DNA of 64,000 bases, from positions 1 to 64,000 of the forward strand of contig NZ_JAAUWV010000018.1 in NCBI RefSeq assembly GCF_014694405.1, in the 5' to 3' direction. This document shows, piece by piece, positions 44,901-54,109 of the stretch; the first letter of the stretch is position 1, and each line of letters opens with the position of its first letter. The stretch comes from Pseudoalteromonas sp. S16_S37. Lineage in GTDB: Bacteria > Pseudomonadota > Gammaproteobacteria > Enterobacterales > Alteromonadaceae. Made by a program: the position numbers and the translations under genes. Under the pieces are notes generated by a model. It did not search any database, was not told the origin of the DNA, and was given only the letters and a program-made list of their open reading frames with translations.

Positions 44901-47900
44901 ACAGAAGTTGTCACCTTGCTTAAGCAAGACGATACGCTGGGCTCTGCAATTTGCGCATTTGTTGTACTAGCACAAGCTGCACAATTTGATGATTTAACCC
45001 AGCAGGTACAGCAGTTTTTAAGGCAAACATTGCCCGAGTTTATGCTGCCTACGAATGTCATAGCCGTTGACAGCATGCCGCTGACAAGTAACGGCAAGGT
45101 AGACAAAAAGGCGTTACTCGCATTGGCCGTACCAACGACTCAATCAGCTTCTTTCAATGCACCAAATACCGAGTTTGAAAGGAAAATAGCGGATTGCTTT
45201 GCACAAATTCTGCAACTAGAAAGTGTTGGCCGTGACGATCACTTTTTTAGGTTGGGGGGCCATTCTTTACTGGCGACCCAAGCGGTAACGCAGTTGCGTG
45301 AAAAAGCCAAATTAAATATCACGCTTAAAGACTTGTTCCAACGACCAGACGTGAAGTCGCTAGCGCAAATAGCGCAGCATAACCACAATAATGGCGACCA
45401 GGCGAGCGATAACGAGTTGGCTCTCAAAAAACATGAGCGAGGTGGTGTAATACCGTTGTCTTTTGCGCAGCAACGGTTGTGGAGCATAGATCAAATTCAA
45501 CAGGGCAGTCTTGAATACCATATGAGTGCAGCTTTTGAACTTGTTGGGCAACTCAATATAGACGCGTTTACTCAAGCTTGGCATGCGATAGCACAGCGCC
45601 ATGAAGTGCTTAGAACATGCTTTGTATGCTCAAAACAAGGGCAACCATATCAGCTGGTTAAGCAATCTTACGACGATCTTGTGAACTATGTTGATGCAAA
45701 TGCACTGACAATCGAGCAACAACAAAGACTATGGTTAAAAATACTCAGGGATGATAGACAAACGCCATTTAAGCTAAGCCAAGACAATATGCTGCGCGTT
45801 ACGCTGTTAAAGCTGGGCGTTGATAAATACCGACTGCTGGTTAATATGCATCATATAGCAAGCGATGCGCAGTCTTTAAATATACTAGTAAAAGAATTTA
45901 CGCAATTTTATCAAAGCTACGCGCATAAGCATGCTTTACCAGAGACACTGCGAACCCCATTGCCAATTCAATACCGAGATTATGCAATTTGGCAACGAGA
46001 TGTATTAAATGCTGAAAAACTCGATGAGCATGCGCAATTTTGGTTAAGCCACCTTGATGGAGCGCCACCTTTGCACCAGCTTCCGGTTGATAACCCCAGA
46101 ACTAAGCAATTGGTAACGAAAGCAAAGCTATATCAAATGCAATTTTCAAAGCAACTTGGAGGCGCCATTAGGGCTCATTGTCAGCGTTTAGACGTGACCT
46201 TGTTCACTTGGTTGCATACTGCTTTTTCGTTAACGGTAGCACGATTTAGCAATACCAATGATGTCGTTGTGGGCGCACCATTTTCAGGAAGAAATCATAC
46301 CCAGTTAGAACACATGATTGGCTTTTTTGTAAATACTTTGCCGATCAGAACCGTGATCACCGATGGTATCGGATTTGAAGACTTATTAGTGCAGCAAAAG
46401 AGTCTACTTGAAAATATTCATATGCATAAGGAGATGCCTTTTGAACAGATCATCGAAAGGCTGAAACTCAGTCGAGACTTGAGTCATCAAAGCGTGTTCC
46501 AACTGACGTTTTCACTTAATCCTCAGATTGAAACTGAACTAAAGTTACCACAAATACACGCAGAGCCAATCGATGAACATGCTTTGAGTGTCAAGTTTGA
46601 TATTGAACTCAGTTGCCACGAAAACGATGCGCAAATGCAATTTAACTGGGTATATAACAACGCCTTGTTTGACGAGCAAACGATAGCGTCGTTGGCTAAC
46701 GCCTTTCAGGTGCTGGTAGAGCAGATAGTCGAGCAACCTATGAGCACGGTAAATACTTTGCCGTTGCTTACTAAAGCGCAGTCTCAAGCACAAATAATTC
46801 GAGGCCGACATACTGAAGAAGCATACTCTAGAACTGTGCTAGATGAATTTATCGAAACAGCCACGACCGCCAAAGAGCGCACCGCGCTAATTGATTCACA
46901 AAAGACCCATCATGTGAGTTACAACTGGTTGCATAAGCGCAGTAATGAATTGGCGCAGTATTTAATTGCCAAAGGGATAACACATGAGCAGCGAGTAGTC
47001 GTCAGTATGGCTTTTGGTGCTGATCTAATAGTTGCCATGCTGGGTATTTTAAAAGCAGGTGGCTGCTATGTACCCGTTGACCCAAATTATCCTCAGCAAA
47101 GAATTAGTTTTATTAGCGAAGACTGTGACGCTGCGTTTGTGATAACGCACAGTGAGCACATTGATAAATTTAAGGCCAGTAACAATGTAGCGCCTAGTAT
47201 TATTTGTATTGACGATTATCGTACTGAACAAGATATTATCAATAATGCTCATAACGAGCACTGTTTACCTTCCATAAATGCTCAGCAGCTTGCCTATGTG
47301 ATCTATACATCAGGGACTACTGGCAATCCTAAAGGCGTAATGATCCCGCATTGTGGCTTGATGAACTTGTGTAACTGGCATAACCGCAGCTTTAATGTGA
47401 ATGACCACAGTGTGGCAAGCCAAACCGCCAATATCGCCTTTGATGCTGCGGCTTGGGAGATTTGGCCATATCTATGCGCGGGCTCAGCCATTGTCACTGT
47501 GCCTAAGCCGGTCTTAAATTCTCCAGATAAACTTGCTGGACTATTTACACGTTACAAGGTAACGCATTGTTTTCTAGCCACACCTATTGCTGAGGTGATG
47601 TTGGCAGATGACACTTTCACTCCTCAATATTTGACGTATCTGTTGGTCGGAGGGGACAAACTTAATCGCATCAATGTGTCTTCACTGCCATTTTCGGTCG
47701 TGAATAATTATGGCCCAACAGAAGCGTCGGTGGTAAGCACGTCTGGAATTGTAAAATCAGATAACAAAGTGCCAGATATCGGTGAGCCGATAGATAATAC
47801 CTATCTTTATATTCTTGATAACAATAAGCAGCCAGTGCCTGCAGGAATGGTAGGGGAGCTATACATCGCGGGTTTAGGGTTGGCGCGCGGCTATTTAAAC

Positions 47901-50900
47901 TTAGCAGAGCTTACTCAGTCGCGCTTTGTGATGCTCAATACACCCACAGGGCAACGTGTTAGAGCCTATCAGTCGGGAGACTTAGTGCGTCTGCGTGCAA
48001 ATGGCAAGATAGCTTACATTTCGCGTTTAGATAATCAAATTAAATTAAGAGGGTATCGCATAGAGCTTGCCGAGATAGAGCAGGTCATTCTCACTTGCCC
48101 TGAGCTTGATGAATGCGTGGTACAGCTATGCACTTTAGCCAGTGGCGCAAAACAACTAGTGGCATTTTTGTGCTTTGATGAAACGGTGTTTACTGAAGAT
48201 AGCGTTGTGCATGCGGTGCAAAATTATGTAGCGGCCAAACTACCAGCATATATGCACCCCAGTCACTATATAGCGCTTGAAACATTACCGTTAACACCTC
48301 ATGGGAAGGTTGACCATAAAGCTTTAGACGAAATGTTCATGGCGTGCAATGAGCAACCCCATCAAGAGCTACAAACTAGCGATAAGCAGCATCCCCCAGA
48401 AACGATAGCCGGTAAGTTGTTAAACTTATATCACAACGTATTGAATACAAAAAATTTAACGCTTGATGATGACTTCTTTGCGTTTGGTGGAGATTCGATA
48501 TTAAGTATTCAAATAGCCAGTAGAGCGCGAGCCTTAGGGATAGAAATATCCGTGGCTGATGTGTTTAATTACAATACTGTTTCTCGCCTTGCTGAGCATG
48601 TTAAGGGCAACCACAGTGAGTCTTCTAGCGTTGATACGGTTCCCTCACATAGCGGGCCAGTTGCACCTTTGCCGATACAAAAGTGGTTTTTTGAACAAGC
48701 GTTTGAAAAACCAACGCACTGGAATCAAGCTCTGCTGTTAGCAACTGACAAGCTGTTAGACGTTGCGCATATTCAATCAGCATTGGATAACATCATTGAA
48801 TTACATGAAGCGCTGCGCTTGGTTGTAAATCATGGCAATGAGCTAGAAGTACAGCCTAGTGTTCACAGTGATGAAATCTTGTTGCAAACAGACCTTCGAG
48901 ATAGTCATCAGTGGCAGTCAGATTTATTAGAAGTAGCCAATAAAGCTCAACAAAGCTTTGCGTTTACTAGTAAGCCACTACTGAAAGTGTGTTTTTTCAA
49001 AACACCACACGATGAGTCCCACAACCGATTGCTTATTGTTGCACATCATTTGATCATAGATGGTGTTTCATGGCGTCTGCTGCTAGAGGATTTTCAGAGC
49101 GCTTGTGAGAGCGCGATAGAGGGGCAGCAAATTGTCTTACCAAAACGCACAGCGTCACTTTATCAGGTGAGTCAATATTACTTGGAACTTGCTCAACACA
49201 GTGATGTTTTAAACTATTGGCAAGCCCTTGTGGAGCGAGCTGATAGCAAATCTATGTTGCGGTTGCGCAAGCCAAAAAACAATCAGCTACCAAAAGCTGC
49301 TAGCTACAAGCATGTTTGCTGTGAACAACTAACCGATGTGTTAGTTCAAGACGCCAATGTTGCCTATAACACATCGGTGCAAGTGCTGCTGCTAAGTGCT
49401 CTGCAATGGTGTGCTATGACGCATTATCAAACGCGTTCACAAATCATCATGCTTGAAGGCCATGGTCGAGAAACCCTCAATAAAGCAATTAAAGCTGAGC
49501 GTTGTATTGGCTGGTTAACCGCTATGTATCCGTTTCATTTATTTAGTAATGCAGCCTCATTACATGAAGTAATTTGCAGTGTTAAAGAGCAACTGGCGTA
49601 TGTGACTGGCATTGCCAGTAGCTATGGCGCACTGCGCTATGGACATGATGGTGTGGATACCCGCCAGTCACTGCATATAGATTGCCAAAATAAAATTTTC
49701 TTCAATTATTTAGGGCAATTAGATAACGCAATAAACAGTGAGGGATTAATAACGGGTGCATCAGAGGATATTGGTGCTTTGCACAGTGATTGTAATCATC
49801 TTTATTATGGCCTGCAGATCACCGCCGCAATCAACAATGGCGCACTCTCACTTAATTTTGATTACGATAAACAAAGGCTAGATAGTACAGATGTAGCAAT
49901 GCTCGCTAGCCATTTTGAAGAAAGCCTTAAAACGGTACTAACGCACTGTGCAAATACCAAGCTTCATCAATATACGCCCAGCGACTTTAACTTATTGACG
50001 GGCGTTTCCAGGCTGCAATTAGAAAAGCTGCTTACACCTTACCGCCAGCAAGTTATCGCTGATATTTACCCAATGAGCATGCTGCAAAAAGGCATGTGGC
50101 TGGTAAGTCAGCGCACCGCATCAGTCTCAGATGTGCCGTATTTAGAGCAAGTCTCTATGGTGTTTGACGGAGAGTTTGATATTGAAGCGTTTAGTTACGC
50201 TTGGCAATGTCTTGTAAAAACGCACAGTATTTTAAGAACTGCATTTATAAAAGCGACGGATGAACCTTTGCAGGTGGTGATAGAAGATCCGCAACTACCA
50301 CTGCAAATTGATGACTCAGAACAGTTTTTACTCAGTGGCATGACGGAGCATGAGTATCTTCAAACAATTGCAGAGCTTGAGTACAGTGAAGGAATAGATC
50401 TAACCATAGCGCCTTGTATGCGACTTAGGTTGGTTCCGTTATTAGGCAATCGTTATGGGTTTATTTGGACGTATCATCATTTGATAATGGATGGCTGGTC
50501 ACAACCAACATTATTTGCCAACCTGTTATCCTTTTACGCTGCGCGTTTAAGTGGCCAACCTATTCATATTAAAGACGATAACTTTAAAGACTACATAGCT
50601 TATCTGCAAAGGCAAAATAGCTTCGGTGAGCAGGCATTTTGGCAAGAGTATTTGTCAGGTGTTAACGAGCCAACTTTAGTCACAGAGCATATTACGTGTG
50701 AAAACACAGCTGATGAGCGTAAAGTGGGTCAAATTGATGTTGTTATTGACGCTCAATTGCGCTCGCAGCTTAATCACTTTGCAAAAGCACAAGGGTTTAC
50801 ACTGAACCATATTCTGCAAGGTGTTTGGGGTTATTGGCTAAGCACATGTTGTAACAGTGATTATGCATTATTTGGTCAAACTATCTCAGGTAGACCTACT

Positions 50901-53900
50901 GATTTAACAGACGTTGAGCAACGCGTCGGATTATACATAAACACCCAAGCGGTAAAACTCAATGTTGAAGCAGGTGATAGTGTTTTAAGCTATTTAAAGC
51001 GTGTTAAACAAAACCATCTGCAGCTTGCAACATATTGCCACAGCGCACTCACACAGGTGCATAACTGGAGCGATATTGACAATGGTACAGAGCTTTTCGA
51101 TGCGTTATATGTGTTTGAAAATTATCCAACAGCACCGCTTGATAATGCCAACGAAGTACCATTTGAAGTACAAAGCCAACAGTTTGTTGACCATACCCAT
51201 TATCCACTTACCTTGGTTATTGGCGATTCTGAGCAGTTAACTTTGAGTCTTTGTCATGATTTGAGTCATTTTAGCCGTCATGTTGCACAGCAAAGTTTAG
51301 AAACCTTATGCCATTTGTTGGGTTTATTTATTATCCAGCCAGAGGAGCTGTTATGCACGCTACCTTTGTTAACTGATGAGCAGTTGCATCAAACAACACT
51401 AGATACTTTTAGTAGCTCAATAGCGAGCACTGAAACAGTCAGCTTTGACGAAACCGAAAGCTTGATTACGCGTTTTGAGCGCATGTTAGCGCTATATCCA
51501 AATAAATCAGCGCTGCGGTTTTATCAGGTGGATGACTGTATCGAAATGAGTTATGCGCAACTGAACGAACGCGCTAGTAAGCTTGCCAGTTACATCCACC
51601 AGCAGCTTGGTCAAAGCGCTCAACAACCAATTATCGCTATTTGTTTGGACAAAAGTTTTGAATTAATCATATCGGTTATCGCCTGCTTGAAGTTGGGGGC
51701 TGCCTACTTAGCTATCTCACCACAGCTACCTCATGCTCGTCGCCATTATATTGCTGAAAATGCTGATATTGCAGCGTTGATAACGACGGCAACAGACTGG
51801 CAAGGCGAATTGCCAAACGCGAAGGTGATTGACCTTGACATGCTAGTGTCAGCGACAAATGCGCTCGACGCGCATATCCCAAGTGTAGATAGCAGTAGTG
51901 ATGCGCTGTGTTACGTTATCTATACCTCAGGTACTACCGGCACACCCAAAGGTGTAATGGTTGAGCAAAAAAGTGTACGCAATTATGTAGCGTTTTTGAG
52001 TAAGTGTTACGGCATTACGCACGCAGATAATTATTTACAGTTCGCCAGTTGTAGCTTTGATGTGTTTGCTGAAGAAGTATTTTGCACATTGCTCAATGGT
52101 GCAACACTGGTAATGGCAGATACAAATCAATTATTAACAGCCAGAGGACTGGCAAAAGTGTCCAGCGAATGTTCGCTCACCCTAATGAGCTTACCAACGG
52201 CTTATTGGCATATGCTAGCAATGGAGCGAGTTGATTTAGGCACTGATTTAAGATTGATCACCATAGGCGGTGAGCAGATGCAAACGGGCGCACTCAATGT
52301 TTGGCAGCAACACTATGGTGAATCTATTCGCCTCATCAATGCCTATGGACCAACGGAAGCCACAATATCCGCCACACTTAAAGAAGTGACGCACTTACAC
52401 AATGAAAGATTGTCGATTGGTCTGCCCATAGCAGGCGCAAGGCTTGCGATATTTGATAGGCATGAACGTGTAATGCCGGATTATATGACAGGCGAGTTAT
52501 ATATTGCAGGTGTTTGTTTAGCCAGAGGGTATTTGGCAGATAAAGAAAAAACAGACAGTGCCTTTATTTACGACAGCACGAGTGACCTAAGATGGTACAA
52601 AACTGGTGACAAAGTAAGAATCAATGGCAACCGAGAAGTTGAATATTTAGGTCGCTTAGATGCACAAGTGAAAGTACGCGGCTATCGCATAGAGCTAGCC
52701 GAGGTTGAGCGTAATTTATTACTCAACGAGCAAATTGAGCAATGTGCTGTGGTTGTACGACATGATAGTAATGGCGCCAATCAGTTGGTGGCATTTTTGA
52801 TAAGCAGTACTGCTAACATAGAACTTGCAGATGTGCGTAAAGCGTTGTCTGAGCGATTACCTGATTACATGATCCCGCAACACTTCAAGTTACTTGAGCG
52901 CTTACCGCTTACAACCAATGGAAAAGTTGATAAAAAGCAGCTAGTAGACATTGCACAAAACATGCAAAGCAAACAAAGACTCTCTAATAATAAGCAAAAG
53001 ACACCTCTGCAAAGCGCGCTAGCCACTCGATTAGAGCAGCTGCTTAATTTGCAAAGCATCAACATTGATGACGATATCTTTATGCTAGGCGTTCATTCTT
53101 TACTGGCGATGCGATTAATTGGTGAACTCAGTGATGAACTTAATCACGACTTGCCTATCGAGCTCATCTTTAAAAATAGAACGATTGCGACGCTCAGCGC
53201 AGCACTAGAAAATCAAATTAGACGCGAGTCAGTCACTTTGCAGGATAAGGCCGTTTTGTGCTTGCAAACAGGTCAGCTCGGTTATACACCAATTGTATTA
53301 ATTGCAGGCGCTGGTGGACTATTAATGGCGTTTCAAAGCCTAGTACAAGGGCTTGATGAACGCATCCCAGTGTATGGCTTACAGCCAGATAAAATTGTCA
53401 ATGAAGACAAAACCATTCATTCCGTGACGTTAACTGCGTCGCATTATTTATCGGAGTTAGAAAAAGCCGGAATTGGCAACGCGCATATTGTTGGACATTC
53501 ATTTGGCAGCTTTATCGCCTACGAAATAGTTAGGTTGGCAACGCAAAAGGATCACAGCGAATTATCCTTAGCTGTGATAGATACGCCATTGCCTATGAAT
53601 GCATATACGCCAATGAGCGATGAGCAATGTAGTCAACTTATGCTGGACAATTTATTAGAGTTCTTCGTGATACCACTTTCGCAAAGTGAGCGGCAAGATT
53701 ATAGCGCACTCAAACCCGAGCAAAGATTGCGTTGGATATGCAAAGTTATAAATGCCGCAGGGTATCACTTTTCAATCTCACAACTTAGCAGGTTTGCCAA
53801 AGTGTTTGCTGCTCAGCTCAATGCACCCGTAAAGCTTCAGCCTCTAGGCGCAAAATTTCCTATTGTCATTATCAAAGCTGCGCTTACGAGTCACTTTGAA

Positions 53901-54050
53901 AATGAACTAATTCCGCCGGATATGGGATGGAGCAAGCTATGTGATTTGGTGAACAGCTATGAAGTTGAAGGTAATCATTTGAGCATACTGCAAAAATCAC
54001 ACGTGGGCTCGGTTGTGAAGATTTTAGAAAAGAATTACGTTTTGAATTAA
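41949..54050 (+). CDS. NRPS, three modules with epimerase and terminal thioesterase
   Basis: The protein has 4033 residues. TubC-type docking domain 1-65. Module 5: C H-H-I-I-S-D-G (225/226), A about 555-1060, PCP Ser1106; pocket D-F-W-N-I-G-M-V-H-K, the standard Thr code. Module 6: C with H-H-I-A-S-D-A at 1301-1307 (usual Gly replaced by Ala), A about 1620-2120, PCP Ser2183 in G-G-D-S, then an epimerase domain about 2225-2690 (H-H-L-I-I-D-G 2366-2372); pocket D-A-W-L-L-G-N-V-V-K, close to a Leu code. Module 7: C of the type that follows epimerases (H-H-L-I-M-D-G 2843-2849), A about 3160-3670 with an unmatched pocket D-V-E-M-T-G-A-I-S-K, PCP Ser3717 in L-G-V-H-S. TE about 3745-4030, Ser3851 in G-H-S-F-G, releases or cyclises the product. 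The start overlaps the previous stop. Confidence 0.95.
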   Translation: MMNEQTLQIENLIGEALAAGITLYEKNGGLAFKQSGDFPEELKAKVVAHKTEIIEYFIAQKLSQQMSQAQAGEQLKQYQRPAKIPLSFAQEGLWFIEQLQGGEQYYISAVFKMRGYLNVPVFERAFEQIVKRHEILRTRFIADQQGVPQQIISADISVPFVAVNVGEEKNLAAVEHQQSKDELVAKAEQFIEKFKRDPLDLERGPLLRVLLLSVGDEYWLTFNMHHIISDGASLECLVGELEILYSGLLKDKCYEVQPLPIQYADYVLWQRQTLNDAYLDNALAHLRSKLVDLDPIISLPADRPRPSVQSTSGQIYRQTLDGELANMLSKQVAQHQVTPFMWVLSCFMLFIGRISQIEHVALGTPVSGRNRPELNNLIGLFANTIVIPATLDDERKFSDWLQSQKHTILEAFEYQSVPFDKLVDALKCKRDLSHHPLVQILFTLEQTSDSSFALPNLTIEEVKPKSSHQCAIKCDLELNVQLSEQGVTLNWKFDDALYELDTIVHWANSFAVLLEHACAHPDTPCARIPLLDEKQALKILKQPQCTQVRWPSDRHLVEIFERQVTCHPERIALVDENLTLTYQALNTRANQLAHLFICHGVKAEQLIPVSVSRNVDMVVTLLAILKAGCAYVPIDPDYPADRIEYIIKDVGGELAVCDNTSAAVFDSFGMRVINISEAAIRDTHGESANLQMPISGQNLAYMIYTSGTTGRPKGVQIEHRHVVRLLFTDPGLFDFDERDVWTLFHSFCFDFSVWEMYGALLFGGRLVVVSKETSKDSEAFAKLLVEQKITVLNQTPSAFYVLQDNMLKLNKTLQAQNCIRYVIFGGEALQPAKLLPWAQQFNQCKLINMYGITETTVHVTYKQITHKDIAQGASNIGKPIPTTSCYVLDKYLQPLPYGAIGELYVGGEGVCRGYWQKEGLNKQRFITNPFSDHSSRLYKTGDLARYLCSGELLYVGRIDDQVKVRGYRIELGEIENQLRTHPWLTEVVTLLKQDDTLGSAICAFVVLAQAAQFDDLTQQVQQFLRQTLPEFMLPTNVIAVDSMPLTSNGKVDKKALLALAVPTTQSASFNAPNTEFERKIADCFAQILQLESVGRDDHFFRLGGHSLLATQAVTQLREKAKLNITLKDLFQRPDVKSLAQIAQHNHNNGDQASDNELALKKHERGGVIPLSFAQQRLWSIDQIQQGSLEYHMSAAFELVGQLNIDAFTQAWHAIAQRHEVLRTCFVCSKQGQPYQLVKQSYDDLVNYVDANALTIEQQQRLWLKILRDDRQTPFKLSQDNMLRVTLLKLGVDKYRLLVNMHHIASDAQSLNILVKEFTQFYQSYAHKHALPETLRTPLPIQYRDYAIWQRDVLNAEKLDEHAQFWLSHLDGAPPLHQLPVDNPRTKQLVTKAKLYQMQFSKQLGGAIRAHCQRLDVTLFTWLHTAFSLTVARFSNTNDVVVGAPFSGRNHTQLEHMIGFFVNTLPIRTVITDGIGFEDLLVQQKSLLENIHMHKEMPFEQIIERLKLSRDLSHQSVFQLTFSLNPQIETELKLPQIHAEPIDEHALSVKFDIELSCHENDAQMQFNWVYNNALFDEQTIASLANAFQVLVEQIVEQPMSTVNTLPLLTKAQSQAQIIRGRHTEEAYSRTVLDEFIETATTAKERTALIDSQKTHHVSYNWLHKRSNELAQYLIAKGITHEQRVVVSMAFGADLIVAMLGILKAGGCYVPVDPNYPQQRISFISEDCDAAFVITHSEHIDKFKASNNVAPSIICIDDYRTEQDIINNAHNEHCLPSINAQQLAYVIYTSGTTGNPKGVMIPHCGLMNLCNWHNRSFNVNDHSVASQTANIAFDAAAWEIWPYLCAGSAIVTVPKPVLNSPDKLAGLFTRYKVTHCFLATPIAEVMLADDTFTPQYLTYLLVGGDKLNRINVSSLPFSVVNNYGPTEASVVSTSGIVKSDNKVPDIGEPIDNTYLYILDNNKQPVPAGMVGELYIAGLGLARGYLNLAELTQSRFVMLNTPTGQRVRAYQSGDLVRLRANGKIAYISRLDNQIKLRGYRIELAEIEQVILTCPELDECVVQLCTLASGAKQLVAFLCFDETVFTEDSVVHAVQNYVAAKLPAYMHPSHYIALETLPLTPHGKVDHKALDEMFMACNEQPHQELQTSDKQHPPETIAGKLLNLYHNVLNTKNLTLDDDFFAFGGDSILSIQIASRARALGIEISVADVFNYNTVSRLAEHVKGNHSESSSVDTVPSHSGPVAPLPIQKWFFEQAFEKPTHWNQALLLATDKLLDVAHIQSALDNIIELHEALRLVVNHGNELEVQPSVHSDEILLQTDLRDSHQWQSDLLEVANKAQQSFAFTSKPLLKVCFFKTPHDESHNRLLIVAHHLIIDGVSWRLLLEDFQSACESAIEGQQIVLPKRTASLYQVSQYYLELAQHSDVLNYWQALVERADSKSMLRLRKPKNNQLPKAASYKHVCCEQLTDVLVQDANVAYNTSVQVLLLSALQWCAMTHYQTRSQIIMLEGHGRETLNKAIKAERCIGWLTAMYPFHLFSNAASLHEVICSVKEQLAYVTGIASSYGALRYGHDGVDTRQSLHIDCQNKIFFNYLGQLDNAINSEGLITGASEDIGALHSDCNHLYYGLQITAAINNGALSLNFDYDKQRLDSTDVAMLASHFEESLKTVLTHCANTKLHQYTPSDFNLLTGVSRLQLEKLLTPYRQQVIADIYPMSMLQKGMWLVSQRTASVSDVPYLEQVSMVFDGEFDIEAFSYAWQCLVKTHSILRTAFIKATDEPLQVVIEDPQLPLQIDDSEQFLLSGMTEHEYLQTIAELEYSEGIDLTIAPCMRLRLVPLLGNRYGFIWTYHHLIMDGWSQPTLFANLLSFYAARLSGQPIHIKDDNFKDYIAYLQRQNSFGEQAFWQEYLSGVNEPTLVTEHITCENTADERKVGQIDVVIDAQLRSQLNHFAKAQGFTLNHILQGVWGYWLSTCCNSDYALFGQTISGRPTDLTDVEQRVGLYINTQAVKLNVEAGDSVLSYLKRVKQNHLQLATYCHSALTQVHNWSDIDNGTELFDALYVFENYPTAPLDNANEVPFEVQSQQFVDHTHYPLTLVIGDSEQLTLSLCHDLSHFSRHVAQQSLETLCHLLGLFIIQPEELLCTLPLLTDEQLHQTTLDTFSSSIASTETVSFDETESLITRFERMLALYPNKSALRFYQVDDCIEMSYAQLNERASKLASYIHQQLGQSAQQPIIAICLDKSFELIISVIACLKLGAAYLAISPQLPHARRHYIAENADIAALITTATDWQGELPNAKVIDLDMLVSATNALDAHIPSVDSSSDALCYVIYTSGTTGTPKGVMVEQKSVRNYVAFLSKCYGITHADNYLQFASCSFDVFAEEVFCTLLNGATLVMADTNQLLTARGLAKVSSECSLTLMSLPTAYWHMLAMERVDLGTDLRLITIGGEQMQTGALNVWQQHYGESIRLINAYGPTEATISATLKEVTHLHNERLSIGLPIAGARLAIFDRHERVMPDYMTGELYIAGVCLARGYLADKEKTDSAFIYDSTSDLRWYKTGDKVRINGNREVEYLGRLDAQVKVRGYRIELAEVERNLLLNEQIEQCAVVVRHDSNGANQLVAFLISSTANIELADVRKALSERLPDYMIPQHFKLLERLPLTTNGKVDKKQLVDIAQNMQSKQRLSNNKQKTPLQSALATRLEQLLNLQSINIDDDIFMLGVHSLLAMRLIGELSDELNHDLPIELIFKNRTIATLSAALENQIRRESVTLQDKAVLCLQTGQLGYTPIVLIAGAGGLLMAFQSLVQGLDERIPVYGLQPDKIVNEDKTIHSVTLTASHYLSELEKAGIGNAHIVGHSFGSFIAYEIVRLATQKDHSELSLAVIDTPLPMNAYTPMSDEQCSQLMLDNLLEFFVIPLSQSERQDYSALKPEQRLRWICKVINAAGYHFSISQLSRFAKVFAAQLNAPVKLQPLGAKFPIVIIKAALTSHFENELIPPDMGWSKLCDLVNSYEVEGNHLSILQKSHVGSVVKILEKNYVLN

Positions 54051-54109
54051 CAGTTGTAAAATATTTGTTCTACATTGTACACCTTACCTAGTTAAAGGAT
54101 GGGAAAAAA

